Shown: positions 39,401 to 51,723, counted from the first letter of the stretch. The stretch is 64,000 nucleotides of DNA from Zygnema cylindricum (GCA_037447655.1 JBBHKE010000159.1:610974-674973), one strand, 5' to 3'. The notes: generated from the sequence alone by a model not told the origin. Numbers and translations: made by a program.

Positions 39401-42400
39401 GATCCGAATGCTGTGGTGGAAGCAACCGGAGCCCAAGCGATTCATCACGCGGCTGGTCACGGTGAGACTTTTTTTCGTTTTTTTTTTTTTTTATGTGTGT
39501 TGATCGAATTTTCCATTTTTCCCTCGGAAATTTGATTTTCATTTGAAACATGATTTCCATTTTCTCTCGGAATCTGATTTACCTTAGTCTCTGAAGCACA
39601 GTTCAGTGTACGTTTCGTGTGTGGTTTTTTTTCGATGGGACTATTTTGGCGAGATAAATTTGAGGGAGATAATTTTGAGGAAGATAAATTTGAGGGAGAT
39701 AAATTTGAAGGAGATCAATTTGAGGGAGATAATTTTGAGGGAGAAAATTCGAGGGAGATGAATTAAATTTGCGGGAGATAAATTTGAGGGAGATAAATTC
39801 GAGGAAGATAAATTCGAGGGAGATAAATTCGAGGGAGATAAATTTGAGGGAGATAAATTTGAGGGAGATGAATATGAGGGAGATAAATTCAAGGGAGATA
39901 AATTTGAAGGAGATAAATTTGAGGTAGATAAATTTGAGATTAAATCGAGGGATATAAATTTGAGGGAGATAATTTCTAGGGAGATAAATTTGAAGGAGAT
40001 AAATTTGCGGGAGATAAATTCGAGGGGTATGAATTTGAGGGAGATAAGTTTGAGAGAGATGAATTAAATTTGAGGGAGATAAAATTCATGGGAGATTAAT
40101 TTGAGGGAGATAAATATGGGGGAGATGAATTTGAGGGAGGTGAATTTGAGGGAGATAAATTTCAGGGTGATAAATTTGAGGGAGATAAATTCGAGGGAGA
40201 TAAATTTGAGGGAGATAAATTCGAGGGAGATAAATTCGAGGGAGAAAATTCGAGGGAGATAATTTCGAGGGAGAAAAATTTGAGAGAGATAAATTGGAGA
40301 GAGATTAAATGCCCAGGAGCTGTGGAGTGGGTGAATGGTTTAACAAGAGGGAGAGGTTTTCTTATTTGCTCTGTCTTTTTTTACAAAGCTTTCACATAGC
40401 CTGGCGTCATTTTGGTGCTATGGGTATTTGAGTAGTTATTTCATCAAAACGGATAGAAACTGCTGTCGAGTATTAAGTAAAAGGCTTTGTCGGAATCAAT
40501 GCTATTATAGATTTTACAATTACGGTATAAAACGACAAAGCATTTTTGGTCCAACCGGCCTTTCTTTTCCTTTTGATGGTAAAATGTTGTCCTAGTGGAA
40601 TTGGAGAGAAATATACTGTCCCAGAGCTGTGGAGTTGGTGAAACCGTTGGTATAAAAACGAGCTAATAGTGTTTTTGTTTTTTTACTTTTGTCGATGGTA
40701 AAATGTTGTTTAAGTGAAATTTGGTTGGTATGTAAACAAGCAAATAACTTTTTTTTTACACTTTTTTCGATTTTAAAATGTCGTTCAAGTAGAAGTTGGT
40801 GGATATAACTGAATTCAATGGATAAAATTGTGCAGGAGCGGTGGAGTTGGTGAAACTGTTGGTTAAAAAAGGAGCAGACGTGAACGCGCAAAGTGATGCT
40901 GGTCCTCCTCTTCTTTGGGCTTGTGGCCATGGCCGAAAAGATGTCGTTAATGCGCTTCTAACTTTTGGGGCTGATCCTAGCATGGCAAATGAAGATGGTG
41001 TGACGTCACTCCTCACAGCAGCAGCTGCGAAAGAAACGGACATCATGGAAATTCTCGTCAAGGTAACGTTCGAGTCGCCTTTTATGGTTTTTTTCGGGGT
41101 GTATGCTTCGTTTTCGTTTTTTTTTTTTTTTTGTTTTTCCCTTTTCTGGTTTACGTGCCCGTTTTTTCGTTTGAATTGATATTTTATTTTCTTTTATGTG
41201 GTTTGTATCAGAATGGGGCTGATGTGAATTCGGCAGCGGGAGCCGGAGTTACTCCCCTTTTTGTGGCGGCCAATGAGGGCAATTTGCGAGCCGTCGATAT
41301 TCTTCTCTCAGCTGGAGCCGATCCAAATGCTTTAGACGAGGTTAGATTGTTACTTTCTATAATTGTCACTTTCGATGGTTGAGACTTTTGTTTTATATGG
41401 TTGTCATGCTTTATATGTTTGTCATGCTTTATATGTTTGTCATGCTTTATATGTTTGTCATGCTTTATATGTTTGTCAAGGAGTAGAGTCCGAATGCTTT
41501 AGACGAGGTTAAGACTTTTACTTTATGTAATTGTCATGCTTCATATATTTGTCAAAAGTTCAAATTCATCGATATTGGTTTGGCTCATGTTTGTTTTGTG
41601 CCCATCGTCTCCTCTTCGTTTCTGTATGCATATTGCCGATGTCTATAATTATTAATGGTTTTAAGGCATTTGATGCATGCTACTTTTTTTTCTGCCGATA
41701 AATCACGCATCGGTTAATTTATCCTTTGTTTTTAGTTTTGGTCTTTGTTTACCCCTAGGTATGCTTTATTTGTCGACTCTCCTCTCCCCCCACACTCCCT
41801 TTCCCTTTTTTTTGTACTCTTAGAAACCACACTCTCCCTCTCTCCCTCTCTCTCTCCCTCCTCTCTCTCTCTCCCCCCCCCTCTCTCTCTCTATCACCCA
41901 TTTATAAAACCTATTTCTATTGTGTGTGTATTTTCTGAGACTGGACTTTGGTTTCAAACTAGGAAAAAAAAATGGAGGTCAGCCTTTGTTACCGACCTAA
42001 CAAAGAACTCGTGTTTGTTTTTCTTTCGGGGCTATCTTTATGACCCATTTGTTATCTTTAATTTACAGTAGAATAAAGTACTGGGAGTCAACAAACAAAC
42101 TTCAACAAATAAACAAACAACAAATATTAACAAATATCTCATGTTTTTTTGGAGCAGGAAGGAGCCACTCCAATTATGGCTGCTGCTTCTCAAGGTCATA
42201 TAGAAGTAGTCAACCGACTTCTTTTGGTTACTACTCCGGATAAAAATATGAAAGAATGGTCTGTTGAGGCATTATTAGAGAAGGCAGAACATCCGGCTTC
42301 TCTTCAAAAAAGCGAAATGGGACCCAAAGAAGTACGCTGAAGGGAAACTCTTCATTTTTCTTTTTTTGTTTTTTCCTTTTTTTGCCATTGTTTTTCGATA

Positions 42401-44182
42401 GGCTATTGGTCTTGCTTTAGGAATTAAGTCTCGTTGTTACTCTCGATGTGCAATTATATGATATGCTGACCGTAATTTCCTTTCTTTTTCTGTTTGTCTT
42501 TTTCTTTACCTTCTATACCTTTATTGCTTTCTTTTCCTTTCACTTCCTTTTTAAATATCCCATCTTCCAACAGGCAGAAAGAATCCATTCCAATAGTTTT
42601 CACGGAAGATTTTCTAAAGTACTTTTTAAAAGGTGCAAGTTACGTTACATACACGGTGTATAAATTACTTTTTAGGGTATAGATGGTATTTATGCTTTAT
42701 AAAGTTTTTCTTAAGGTATAGGGACTATTTACTCCTTTTAAAGTACTTTTAAGATGCAGATTTTTAAAGGACCTTTTAGGCCACAAGCAGTATTTCTGCT
42801 TTTTTTAAAAACTTTTTAAGGCAAAGGTGGTGTTTCCGCTTTTTGAAGTACTATTGAAGGCACAGGTGGTATTTACTCTTTCTAAAGTACTATTTAATAT
42901 TTTCGCTTTGTAAAGTACTTTTTAAGTTACAAGTGGTATTTATTTAAAAAAAAATACTTCTTAAGGTGCAGGTAATTTACGCGTTTGAAAATTCTTTTCG
43001 AGGTATAATTTTTATTGTACTCTGTAAGGTACATTTTTGAAGTGTTTTTTTTTGCGGTACACTTTTTAACATACTTTTCGAAGGTACATTTTCTGAAGTA
43101 CTTTTTAAGGTGCAGGTGGTTTTTACAGAGAACAGTGAACTTCTGACAGGTGGCGGGAGACCGTTGGTCGAGAAGAAAGCTGGCGGCAGAAAAGACGAAA
43201 AAGAAGTACGATTGGAAGCTTCCGAGGCCAAAGCTCACGCGTAAAAACATATCGTTTAGATTATCTTGGAGAGGGGAAGGAGAGGGGAAGAAAAGGGGGA
43301 AGGAAAGAGGAAGGAATGGGCCAGGGGAGGCAGAGGGAGTAGAAGCTAGATCAAGAACCGAATCGGAAGATCAGGGTTTAGTGTTTTTTACGGGAAGGAG
43401 AGGAGGGGGAAAAGAGCTCAAGAAGGGTGGGGGAGGAGGGAGAGGGGGACATGGGGGGAAAAAGAATAGAGATGCGAAAGATAGAGGGAAGGTGGGCCCG
43501 TTTGCCTGGCAAAGAAGTGATCCCTTTTTCAGCAACTAAGGATTTTTCATTCACAAAGGTTTTCATCTCTCTATAAATGCATTTTTAAAGACTTACATAT
43601 TACAATTTGGGTTTTTTTTGGGTTTTCGTGAATTGTCATTTGCAAATGCCATTTCGTTTGTTTCTTTGTTTATATACGCTAATTCTTCATTATTTTATTC
43701 ATTTGCTTCTTCATTATTTTATTCATTTCCTTCTTCATTATTTTATTCATTTCCTTCTTCATTATTTTATTCATTTCCTTCTTCGTTATTTTATTCATTT
43801 GCTTCTTCATTATTTTATTCATTTCCTTCTTCATTATTTTATTCATTTCCTTCTTCATTATTTTATTCATTTCCTTCTTCGTTATTTTATTCATTTCCTT
43901 CTTCATCATTTTATTCATTTGTGTCTTCATTCATGTTATTATTCTTTTTGTTTTTTTTGGGCCGCGAGTGAAAATAGTCGCTCGGCTTTGATCCAAAAAA
44001 TGCGGCGATTTTGTCGAATCGAAGTCTTTGTTGGATGAGAGTCGGCCAATCAGAGCAAGCCTTGATGGATGCAAGGGAAGCCCGAAAGCTGCGACCGGAT
44101 TGGTCGAAAGCATGCTATAGAGAAGGAGCCGCACTTCGGCTGATGGAGGTATGATGGTTTTTGGAGAGATTTTTGACCGTTG

Positions 44183-44238
<56 letters not shown>

Positions 44239-45641
44239 CTCCCTCCCCCTCTCTCCCCTTCTCTCCCTTTCCCCCTCCCCCATTCTCTCTCACACTCCCT
44301 CTATCTCGCTGTCCCTCTTCCTCACCTCTCTCTCCTCTCCCCCCTCTCCCCCCTCTCCCCTCTCTCCCTCTCCCCTCTCTCCTCTCTCCTCTCTCCCTCT
44401 CTCGCTTGCTAGATTGATCGCTTTCTGTTCATTTTGTTTTTTTTTTTTTTTTTTTTGAAAAACATGTTTACGTAGTCCAGAAAACATAAAAATAAAACAA
44501 ATTCCTGATGCTGTTTTTTTTTTTTTTGGGCAGAGATACGAAGAAGCTGCGGTGGCCTTTTTTGAAGGAGTTCAGATGGACCCTAGCAACTTGGAGCTCA
44601 CAACCGCCTTTCAGTAAGAGAGAGGGAGAGGGAGAGGGAGGAGGAGAGAAGTTGAGGGGAGAGGGAGAGGTTGGTGGAGGCGGAGTGAGAGGAGAGAGAG
44701 AGGGAGAGGGTGGGGGAGGAGGAGCGAGGGGAGAGGGAGAGGGAGAGGGAGTGGGAGAGAGAGGGTTGAGGGGAGGGGGAGGCGGAGGGGAAATCTAAAA
44801 AATCCATTTGTCGTTTATCCTGTTTCCAACAATTTTAGTCACCCGATTTCTTAATTATTGAAACCCCAAAAAACTTTTATGAATTAATTACCAAAGGTTG
44901 GAAGAAATAGATAACCTTGTCTTTTTTTCAAGGAAACAATTTGATCACCTGAACTGGTAGTAATAGAAAGACTTTCATCTTGACTTGTCCCAAATACTTC
45001 AAAGAATTTTTCGCAAAGAAGTTGACGAAAGTCAATTGGTCCCATTATTTTTTTGAAAGATTTTGGGCTATATCACGATTACCTTTTTATTTGGAGATCG
45101 ATGAAAAATCTAATAACAAATCTTGGGATAAGATGAAGTAACTTTACAAACTTACAATCTTTGATAAAGGCAAAGTAACTTTACAACCTTAAAAGCAAAT
45201 CTTAGGATAAGACAAATTAACTAACAAAGGTCAAAATAAATTTTAGGACGAGAGGAAGGAGCTTTTGAAACTTAAATCTTAGGAGAAGGCGAAGTATTCT
45301 TACAAATGTAAAAGGAAACGTAGGATAAGACGAATAATCTTATGGTCTAAAATGTAAAACTATAAGGCAAGTTATCTCCCTTGTCCAGTCTATGAGATGT
45401 TTCTCTTCTTAAGTTTTCTCCTTATCTTAGTTTCTGTAATTGTTTCGCTGTTTTTTTTTTTTCTCAGTCTATGTCAGTTTCAGAGCTGTTGGATAGTGTG
45501 ATGATTGTCTTTGTTTTCTCATATTTTTTTTCTTACATTGGTTTTTTTTGTGTTTTTTTTTTTCTTGCTTACAATAGGGAAGCTGTTAAGGCGGGTCGAG
45601 AAGCCCATCAGAAGAACAATCCGGCGAAAATGGAAACTTAG
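36427..45641 (+). CDS. CS-domain / ankyrin / TPR protein (co-chaperone-like)
   Basis: Exons placed: 36427-36552, 38783-39461, 40836-41062, 41212-41340, 42158-42331, 43131-43240, 43978-44148, 44534-44613, 45578-45641. Exon 1 plus the start of exon 2 gives a CS (p23/NudC-like) domain: VEVRLSLPENI then GGLPLLDASPLYEKV and DMAWYVEDRQVVITLQKL. Exons 2-5 give ankyrin repeats (GRGALHFAAHKGRLNIVKYI, DEEGETPLMLAAREGNLEIS, EGATPIMAAASQGHIEVV). The last exons give a TPR unit (LSNRSLCWMRVGQSEQALMD, KACYREGAALRL, YEEAAVAFFEGV) ending AGREAHQKNNPAKMET. This closely resembles Arabidopsis TPR10-type ankyrin-TPR proteins, with a CS domain added. Likely Hsp90/Hsp70-linked (inference). Not resolved: the exon for the first TPR helix (exon 43240 ends in phase 2, the next placed exon starts in phase 0), and possibly a small exon near 42574. 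Confidence 0.85.
36553..37440 (+). repeat. 888-base pure-purine GGGAGA/GGGGGA tract in intron 1
   Basis: Starts at the donor site (AAG then GTGAGA) and is almost entirely G and A on the plus strand. The first half is GGGAGA/GGGGA mixtures; 37015-37400 is nearly perfect GGGGGA hexamer with two interruptions (around 37172 and 37200). It opens long false ORFs on both strands, none of them genes. Strong G-quadruplex and triplex potential. Confidence 0.97.
37459..37545 (+). repeat. Duplicate of the end of exon 1 beyond the purine tract
   Basis: Repeats the sequence of about 36480-36565: TTCC(A/G)GAAAAT, TTTCAG, CATTCAAA, TTGATTGT then AATGTCCTCCTACTTCG, then GAGGGAGGGG. Translated it gives ILIVECPPTSLK against NLIVECHPTSLK in exon 1. 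The donor has changed from AAGGTGAGA to AAAGTAGAG. Probably a by-product of tract expansion; could act as an alternative or decoy exon. Confidence 0.85.
39655..40310. repeat. Minisatellite, about 15-base unit GAGGGAGATAAATTT
   Basis: Dozens of imperfect copies in the intron between exons 38783-39461 and 40836-41062. No coding role. Confidence 0.95.
41400..41479. repeat. 18-base tandem repeat TTTGTCATGCTTTATATG
   Basis: About four to five copies directly after exon 41212-41340. It separates that exon's end from a second copy of the exon end (41488-41537). Confidence 0.9.
42600..43125. repeat. Degenerate tandem repeat around AAGTACTTTTTAAGG...GGTGGTATTTAC
   Basis: Roughly 50-base units with much drift fill the intron before exon 43131-43240. 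The last unit contains that exon's own acceptor region. Confidence 0.75.
43690..43930. repeat. 24-base tandem repeat TTCATTATTTTATTCATTTC..
   Basis: About ten nearly perfect copies in the intron before exon 43978-44148. Because 24 is a multiple of three it opens ORFs in several frames; none is a gene. Confidence 0.95.
44184..44450. repeat. (TC)n and CT-rich intron tract
   Basis: Pure TC repeat 44184-44234, then degenerate CTCC-rich sequence ending in a poly(T) run at about 44437-44455. Confidence 0.95.
44620..44795. repeat. GA-rich tract after exon 44534-44613
   Basis: GAGAGGGAGAGGG-type purine repeat starting at the donor site, as in intron 1. Confidence 0.9.
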
Positions 45642-46975
45642 GAAAGATGAAAAAAAGAACTTAATAATTTTCTGGAAGGTTTTTGTTTAAGGTTTGGTTT
45701 TTCTTTTTAATAGGCTTCTGATTTATCATTCGGTGAGTACAATTCCATTTTTTTTAACCCTTTTAATAGGAAATTGGAGAATGTTCAAATCAACTGCAGT
45801 TTCTACCTGGAAGAGTGAGGGGGGGAGTAGAGATAGGTTTTTAAGTATGAGGAGCAATAAATTTTCTTACTAGGTAATTTTGCGCGTTAAGAATTTTTAT
45901 GAAGGTGTTGTAATATCTCTTCGACTTTAGTTGGGGAGATTTTAAGGAAAAAAAAAAGCTTATTTTATGGTTCGACTCTTGTTCTTTCCTTTTCTGTCCT
46001 TGATCAAGAAGTGAACAAAGAGTTAGATGAGAAGCAGAAAATCATTAACATGACATTTTGTTTTCGCGGATTTTTTGTTTCATTTCTCCTGTGTAATTGA
46101 ACTTCAGTTGAGGCACACACTTTCTAAAAACAGCCTCCATTAACTCAGGATTGATTTTGGATTTGAATATTCAAACCTTGTTAGTTTACTTGGGTTGAAA
46201 ACCAATCATTTTGGGGATTGTCTCGACTCGTCTTTTTCTTCCCACAACTTCCGTCACTCAGGAAATAATTTTTTTTTACTTTTCAGTTAACTTTAGTAAG
46301 GTAAGTGGGCTATATACTGAAGTAGCTCATCCACTTTTTCCGAGTTTTACTTGGAATAATATTTTTAGTGTTTCAAAGAGATATGGCATAACAACACTGT
46401 AAATGCAAATGTTAAGTATCCTAAAAATTTAAGTATGCTTTTGGGATAGATGTTAGGATTCACACGAATATGTTTTATGAGGAGCAACTCACTCCCATAC
46501 ATAGTTAGAGGTAATCATGTGTACAGTTACCAAGTTGTAGAATTGCTTATTAATGAAATATTGGCTAACTTGCAATTTTTTGTCCTTTCAATTGGCTGGT
46601 CATCTTTTTCTGAATAAACATGTAACGGGTCAAAACAAGGTCCTAGAGATGCTTGCAAAAGATTTCTGAAAACTAAAAGCTTCATTACATCTAAGATGAC
46701 ATCTAAAATGAGAATTAAAAGATTCGTTACATCTACGACGACACCTAAAATGGGCATAAGTATTCAAGATGTCTACCCAAATTCCGTCTCGACAATTCTG
46801 TGCTGCAAATCAACGGTATCTGCGGTTGTTACAGATTCCATGCTCCATAGTAAAACATGCATCTGAGCATTTACGGACGACCGGTCTTGACAATTACACT
46901 TCCAATCTGAAACGGATTATTGCGAGGTATGTACAATCTGCCTTATTGCTATCTTGTTTACGGTACATTCATATG
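45642..46975. other. Intergenic space between two convergent genes
   Basis: Holds the 3' UTRs of the CS/ankyrin/TPR gene and of the TBL gene. An imperfect duplication of a CATTACATCTAAGATGACA-type block lies at about 46683-46752. No further gene seen. Confidence 0.6.
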
Positions 46976-48981
46976 TCAAGGCTCATTTCCTGATCCTATC
47001 AAGTGAGCAAAGACCAACTCGTTCCAAATATCGGGAACACCTGGCATACACCAATGTAAACAATCTTGACCTCCTTTAAGTCGAGGGTCCCAGTTCGACG
47101 GGTGAGCTTCACCTCGAAATTGCGACATATAAGTCACATTAAGCAAACGGACAAGTGTATTGTTAACTGCGATCTCAACGGACATATCTCTCACTGGTCG
47201 AATAGCCACTTGTTCAGGAGTTAACATTTTCTGTGTATAAAAAAAAAAAACCAACCCAAAGAGGTTGACAATTAAGATTATTAAGAGGATTTATGAAAAA
47301 TGTTCTTCAAAAAAAGATATAGATCTGTCGCCACAGAAATGATTAATGATCAACACAACAGCTATTTTGTGCTTTTCTGCTGTCTTCACACACGTTATAA
47401 CGAAATTGACGAATGGAACATCAGAGGGTTTGCAAAAAAGTAGGACTTGAACAGCCATTTTTTTTTTTCCTATTGCCCACAGAAAGAAGGGTGTCACAAG
47501 CATCATGCGCACACCTCCTCTGTAATACTAATTATTTGTCGATCAAATAAGGAAAAAATAGACAAAATCTGGGACCAAAGATTATTGGGAAATACATGCC
47601 CACCTGGAGGTGATCACAACGTCCTCCAGAATTCCACTCGCCATCCATAAAATGCCTTGTGGAGAGAGTACGAGAAAAGACCATCGGCCTTCCCTCGTCC
47701 GATTTTGCATGAAGCAAATCATCTATCCAATTCATGACTGTATTCATAGTCAACTGATTAGCTTGAGAAAGAGTCATCGCCTTTTTGGACTTTTGTACCA
47801 CAGGATTGCCATTCACATAGAATTCCCAGCCATTCAACTTCATTTTCTCTCTGCAAGAACATGGAAAAAATTCATTATCTGGCACCAAAAATGGGAACAT
47901 GAAGACATGCAGGTCTATCAATTAAAAAGTAAAATAACCACAATCGGCTGAACCACTATAATGTTAATATTAAAATATATATAATATGTATATATATATG
48001 TATATATATGTTAATCAGCTTATATATATAATCAGCTTTCATTTCAGAAGACTTTCAATTTACCTGTTCCAATGATGCCCAGTATTGAGGACAATTACAT
48101 CAAATTGGTCAAAATACTTCTTCAAATACGTGTCCGGCCGGTCGAGATGCATAGCCACTACAGGCTTTTTTTTCCCCTTTTCTTCCTTAGGTTCCTTTCC
48201 TTCAAGTTCACAGAGACAAGACGACCACTTATAAAGAACTGTGGTGTTTGTTTCAATAAAGAGATAAGCATACCCAGAAGGTCTTGCCTCCCCAGGAGCC
48301 TTAATGAGCTCATAATTTTTTCCTACATCCTCAACTTTTATGTCTTCCTGGTCACCCCAGAGAAGACACATCATTGACTGGAATTGCTGTTGTCCCAAGG
48401 AGTCGCCAATGAAAGCGAGAGTCTTATGTTGCATCCTGTGGAAGAAACCCCGCCAATTTTGCTTTATAATCGAAAACAACATTTCCCATTTTCAAAGTTT
48501 CCTCTTTTTCTCATTACCCATTTTTGACACTGTTTCCCCATTTCACCTCACCTCTGAGGATGAACTGTACATCCTCATCAACTGAATCTAACCTCGTCAG
48601 TAACGAAGCTATCAAACAGATATTGAAGTAAAAAATCTCACCTTTGAAAAAATTCTCGGCGATCAAAAAGAGGTAGATCGCAATCGTCAGGTTTCCAACT
48701 CCATTGTTCATAGTCAAAAGAAGGGCGCTGACTCCGTCTACAAGCCCAATGGGGCGCAAGATACGTGCAATTTTGTCCACTGTATAAAGGACGCCGAGAG
48801 TCCCGAACCCACTTTCCTTGAGAAAAGTCACAACTTTTTGTTGTGTCTGAGAACAACTACCAAGACAAATCACCCCACACTTTGTGAGGAACCCAAATTT
48901 GGGTGTATTTCTGTTTGATAAACAAAAAAAGGATTTCAAAGAAGAGAAGGCAACTAGGGGGGGGAGAGGGAGGGAGGGAGA

Positions 48982-49049
<68 letters not shown>

Positions 49050-50482
49050 CAAATTATCTGTGGGACAATACAGAATATTTTTGAACATCTCACCTTTAAC
49101 TTTCTACCATAGACTTGTCCGTTCATATTGGTTCACTTGCTCATCTTCTATCAACTACCCTCACTCTCCTTTATATTCCCGTATCATTCTTGATCCTTAC
49201 ATTTTCCCCTTTACATATCCATCTTTAAAAGCTTAAATTCATCTATAGTCCACCATATTATAGACAAGGACCAGTCTTCTATTCACCTGAAATTTTTTCG
49301 GGTAGGACTGGGGCTCCTAAGATGCTGTCAGTCTTCAGAGATGGGATGTCTCTTGAAATTCCATGCGTAAAAAGCCAAAAAGAAAGAGCCATCATAATTG
49401 CCATGAAAATAAGTCCAATTGCTGGTTCCCATACTCGAGGAAACTTCCCACTGGTAAAAACATTTTTTAAACGCGGTCTACCAGGAGACTGTTCGACAAC
49501 AGGTCCAGGTCCACCTGATACAAAGGAGAGACGGTACAATTTTCCAGATTTTCAAAAAGAGGACAAGTAAGCAGAATATCCAAATACCAATGAGGTGGAT
49601 AGATGTCAAAAAGATCAAAAGAACCAACAGGGTGGTTTGGTTATCCACCGTGTTAATAAAGGATGGAGGTGAGGAAAGATCATGTGTAGAGAGGCAAAGG
49701 ATAGAATTGGTGTTCGAGACACTTCAAAACATTAGAAAACAAAAGGTTTCTAATAGCGTAAAAAGTACATGTTTGTGAACACATTTCTGACATGTTGCTC
49801 CTGGTAAAGATTATTTAGAAGAATAACTTTGCATAAAGCTTTACAAGATAACGGTCATTTCACTATTAACTCTTCAGGTGCACTATTTTCTTTAGAAAAA
49901 CAATGGAAAAACAAACCTGCAAGTTTTCAGGAAAATACAAGGTTGGAAATAACTGCAATTGTGTCATCAATACCGTTGCAATTAAGGTCCGGCAAATAAC
50001 TCAGTCTTCAACATCAATTCCATAACCGAAGGTGTAGTTGTTTCTGTCTTTAAATTATTCATCCTCAAATCTTACCACTCAAAGCAAAAACAGGCTAACA
50101 ATGTGGAAACAAAAAGTACCAGAAATGTCTGACATACATGCTTTGATCCTGGAAATTTTACAGTGTTCGCCGCACCAGAAGGTACTTCAAATCTATTTAG
50201 AGTGTGAGAACAAAAACAACAAAAAGTACATCGACTCCTAGGAACACAGCCCAGGTGAAAACAATCTCAACAACTTCAAATCACATTGCACAAAGCGTAC
50301 CAATGCAGTGGAAACCAACACAAAGTCTGGTGTGATGAAAAAGGAAACATGAGACATGTATGAAACAATGTTTAATATTATGAAGGATGGAGGAAGAAGG
50401 AATGTGATGTAAAAGAAGTGGAGTGGAAGAGGATATATATATATGAGAGTGGAGGGAGGGAGGGAGGGAGGAGGAGGGAGGG

Positions 50483-50563
<81 letters not shown>

Positions 50564-51181
50564 AAAGAGAAAATTCACAGGAGTGTGCCAGACATATCCG
50601 AGGACCATCCATTGGGAGAGACAAATGAGAGGGAGCCAACAATAATGTTTGTATGAGAGAGAGAGAAAGTGAGATGGAGAGAGACCTCAACACATAAGCA
50701 AGGCATACGCCCATACACAAACACAAATAAATAATGAAGTAACGAACCCAGACACAACAACATTATTATCCGCCCATAGTTATTGCATAACACAAATTTC
50801 CTGAGTAAATTACACCAATTACAATGCTGCATTACATGTGCAATTTCATCAAAATGCCAATCGTAAACAATGCACAAGTGATGCAAATATTTCAATTCAA
50901 TCTACAATTGCTGTTATCATCCTAGACTATATCTCAAACAAAGCACAGATTATAAAAACCTAAGTTCATATAAAAACTTAAATTCAGATAAAAAAAAAGA
51001 GAAAACAAAAACCACACACTTAAAACGAATTTTGAAACGAAACGAATTCGAATTCGAATTTTCACTTACCGGCTAGTCTAGCCCTAGCTGGAGAGGGTCC
51101 ATTTGTAATCTGAGTCGTTGCCACTTCAGAAGCATTTGAATTCCCTCGTGCCCTTGCAGGACTTTGATAAGTTTCCGACAT
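46976..51181 (-). CDS. Trichome birefringence-like (TBL/PMR5) polysaccharide O-acetyltransferase
   Basis: TBL proteins acetylate cell-wall polysaccharides in the Golgi. Exons (transcription order): 51181-51070, 49514-49287, 48846-48642, 48435-48064, 47850-47604, 47230-46976; total 1419 bases, 472 residues plus TGA, all phases closing and all introns GT-AG. The N-terminus (MSETYQSPARARGNSN) is cytosolic, then one membrane anchor (IGLIFMAIMMALSFWLF) gives a type II topology. PMR5N domain: CDFSQGKWVRDSRRPLYSG, NCTYLAPHWACRR, WSWKPDDCDLPLFD. Catalytic motifs: GDS in AFIGDSLGQQQFQ and DxxH in GGQDCLHWCMPGVPDIWNE. Convergent with the CS/ankyrin/TPR gene. Substrate (xylan, mannan, pectin) cannot be told from sequence. 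Confidence 0.94.
48985..49044. repeat. (GA)n microsatellite in a TBL intron
   Basis: About 60 bases of perfect AG repeat between exons 49287 and 48846. Confidence 0.97.
50486..50572. repeat. (GA)n microsatellite in TBL intron 1
   Basis: AG repeat with GGGAG-rich lead-in (50447-50485), in the 1.55-kb first intron. Confidence 0.97.
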
Positions 51182-51232
51182 GACACGTGTCAATACCGCA
51201 GCAAGTGCCACGTGACACAAGTGCCACGTCAC
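51182..51232 (-). promoter_or_regulatory. Cluster of ACGT-core boxes next to the TBL start codon
   Basis: Three elements within 51 bases of the ATG: GACACGTGTC (51182-51191, palindromic), GCCACGTGAC (51207-51216), GCCACGTCAC (51223-51232). These are G-box/ABRE-type sites for bZIP or bHLH factors. They may lie in the 5' UTR or core promoter; function is inferred. Confidence 0.5.
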
Positions 51233-51723
51233 TCAAGTTGCAAGTGCTAAGGGATAATGAAAAACCAAATCTAAGCCAAAACTTATGCAATCAATGGCGA
51301 TACTCGCAAGGAATCACTATAATAGTACAGAAGACTGTACTAGTTCTACAAAATCGTACAGCTTTCCGTACAGATTTCCGTACAGCTATTATGATTACTG
51401 TTCCAGTATTATCGGCAGGTACAGGACTCGTATAATTCCCCTGTATTATAAACTCTTGCTAACACAGCGATCAGCAGGCGGTAAGGATTTACTATTCCAA
51501 AAAGACTGTGTACGGAAATGTGTACGGATCTTGAGGTATTGGTTGTAAAAATGTGATCTTACCGCCAAATGAGGTCAGGAATGGGCGCCATGGATACCTT
51601 CTCCATCAGTGGACAAGCTTTGCCAAGAAACTATTTGTGAAGTCTTTTTAATCAAAGTTGCACGAGTGATTTTTAAACTTTCATATGGTACAACCGTACA
51701 TTTCGTCATTGGAGAGTACAGTA

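Noticed and set aside
43150-43539. Plus-strand ORF through GGGAGAGG sequence after exon 43131-43240
   Set aside because: A good donor at 43241 and the frame resembling homologues (EVRLEASEAKAHA) argue that the ORF is a wrong-frame read into a purine-rich intron.
43607-44038. ORFs rich in HYFIHFLL or KKEMNKIM repeats
   Set aside because: Products of a 24-base AT-rich intronic tandem repeat; the true exon starts at 43978 in another frame.
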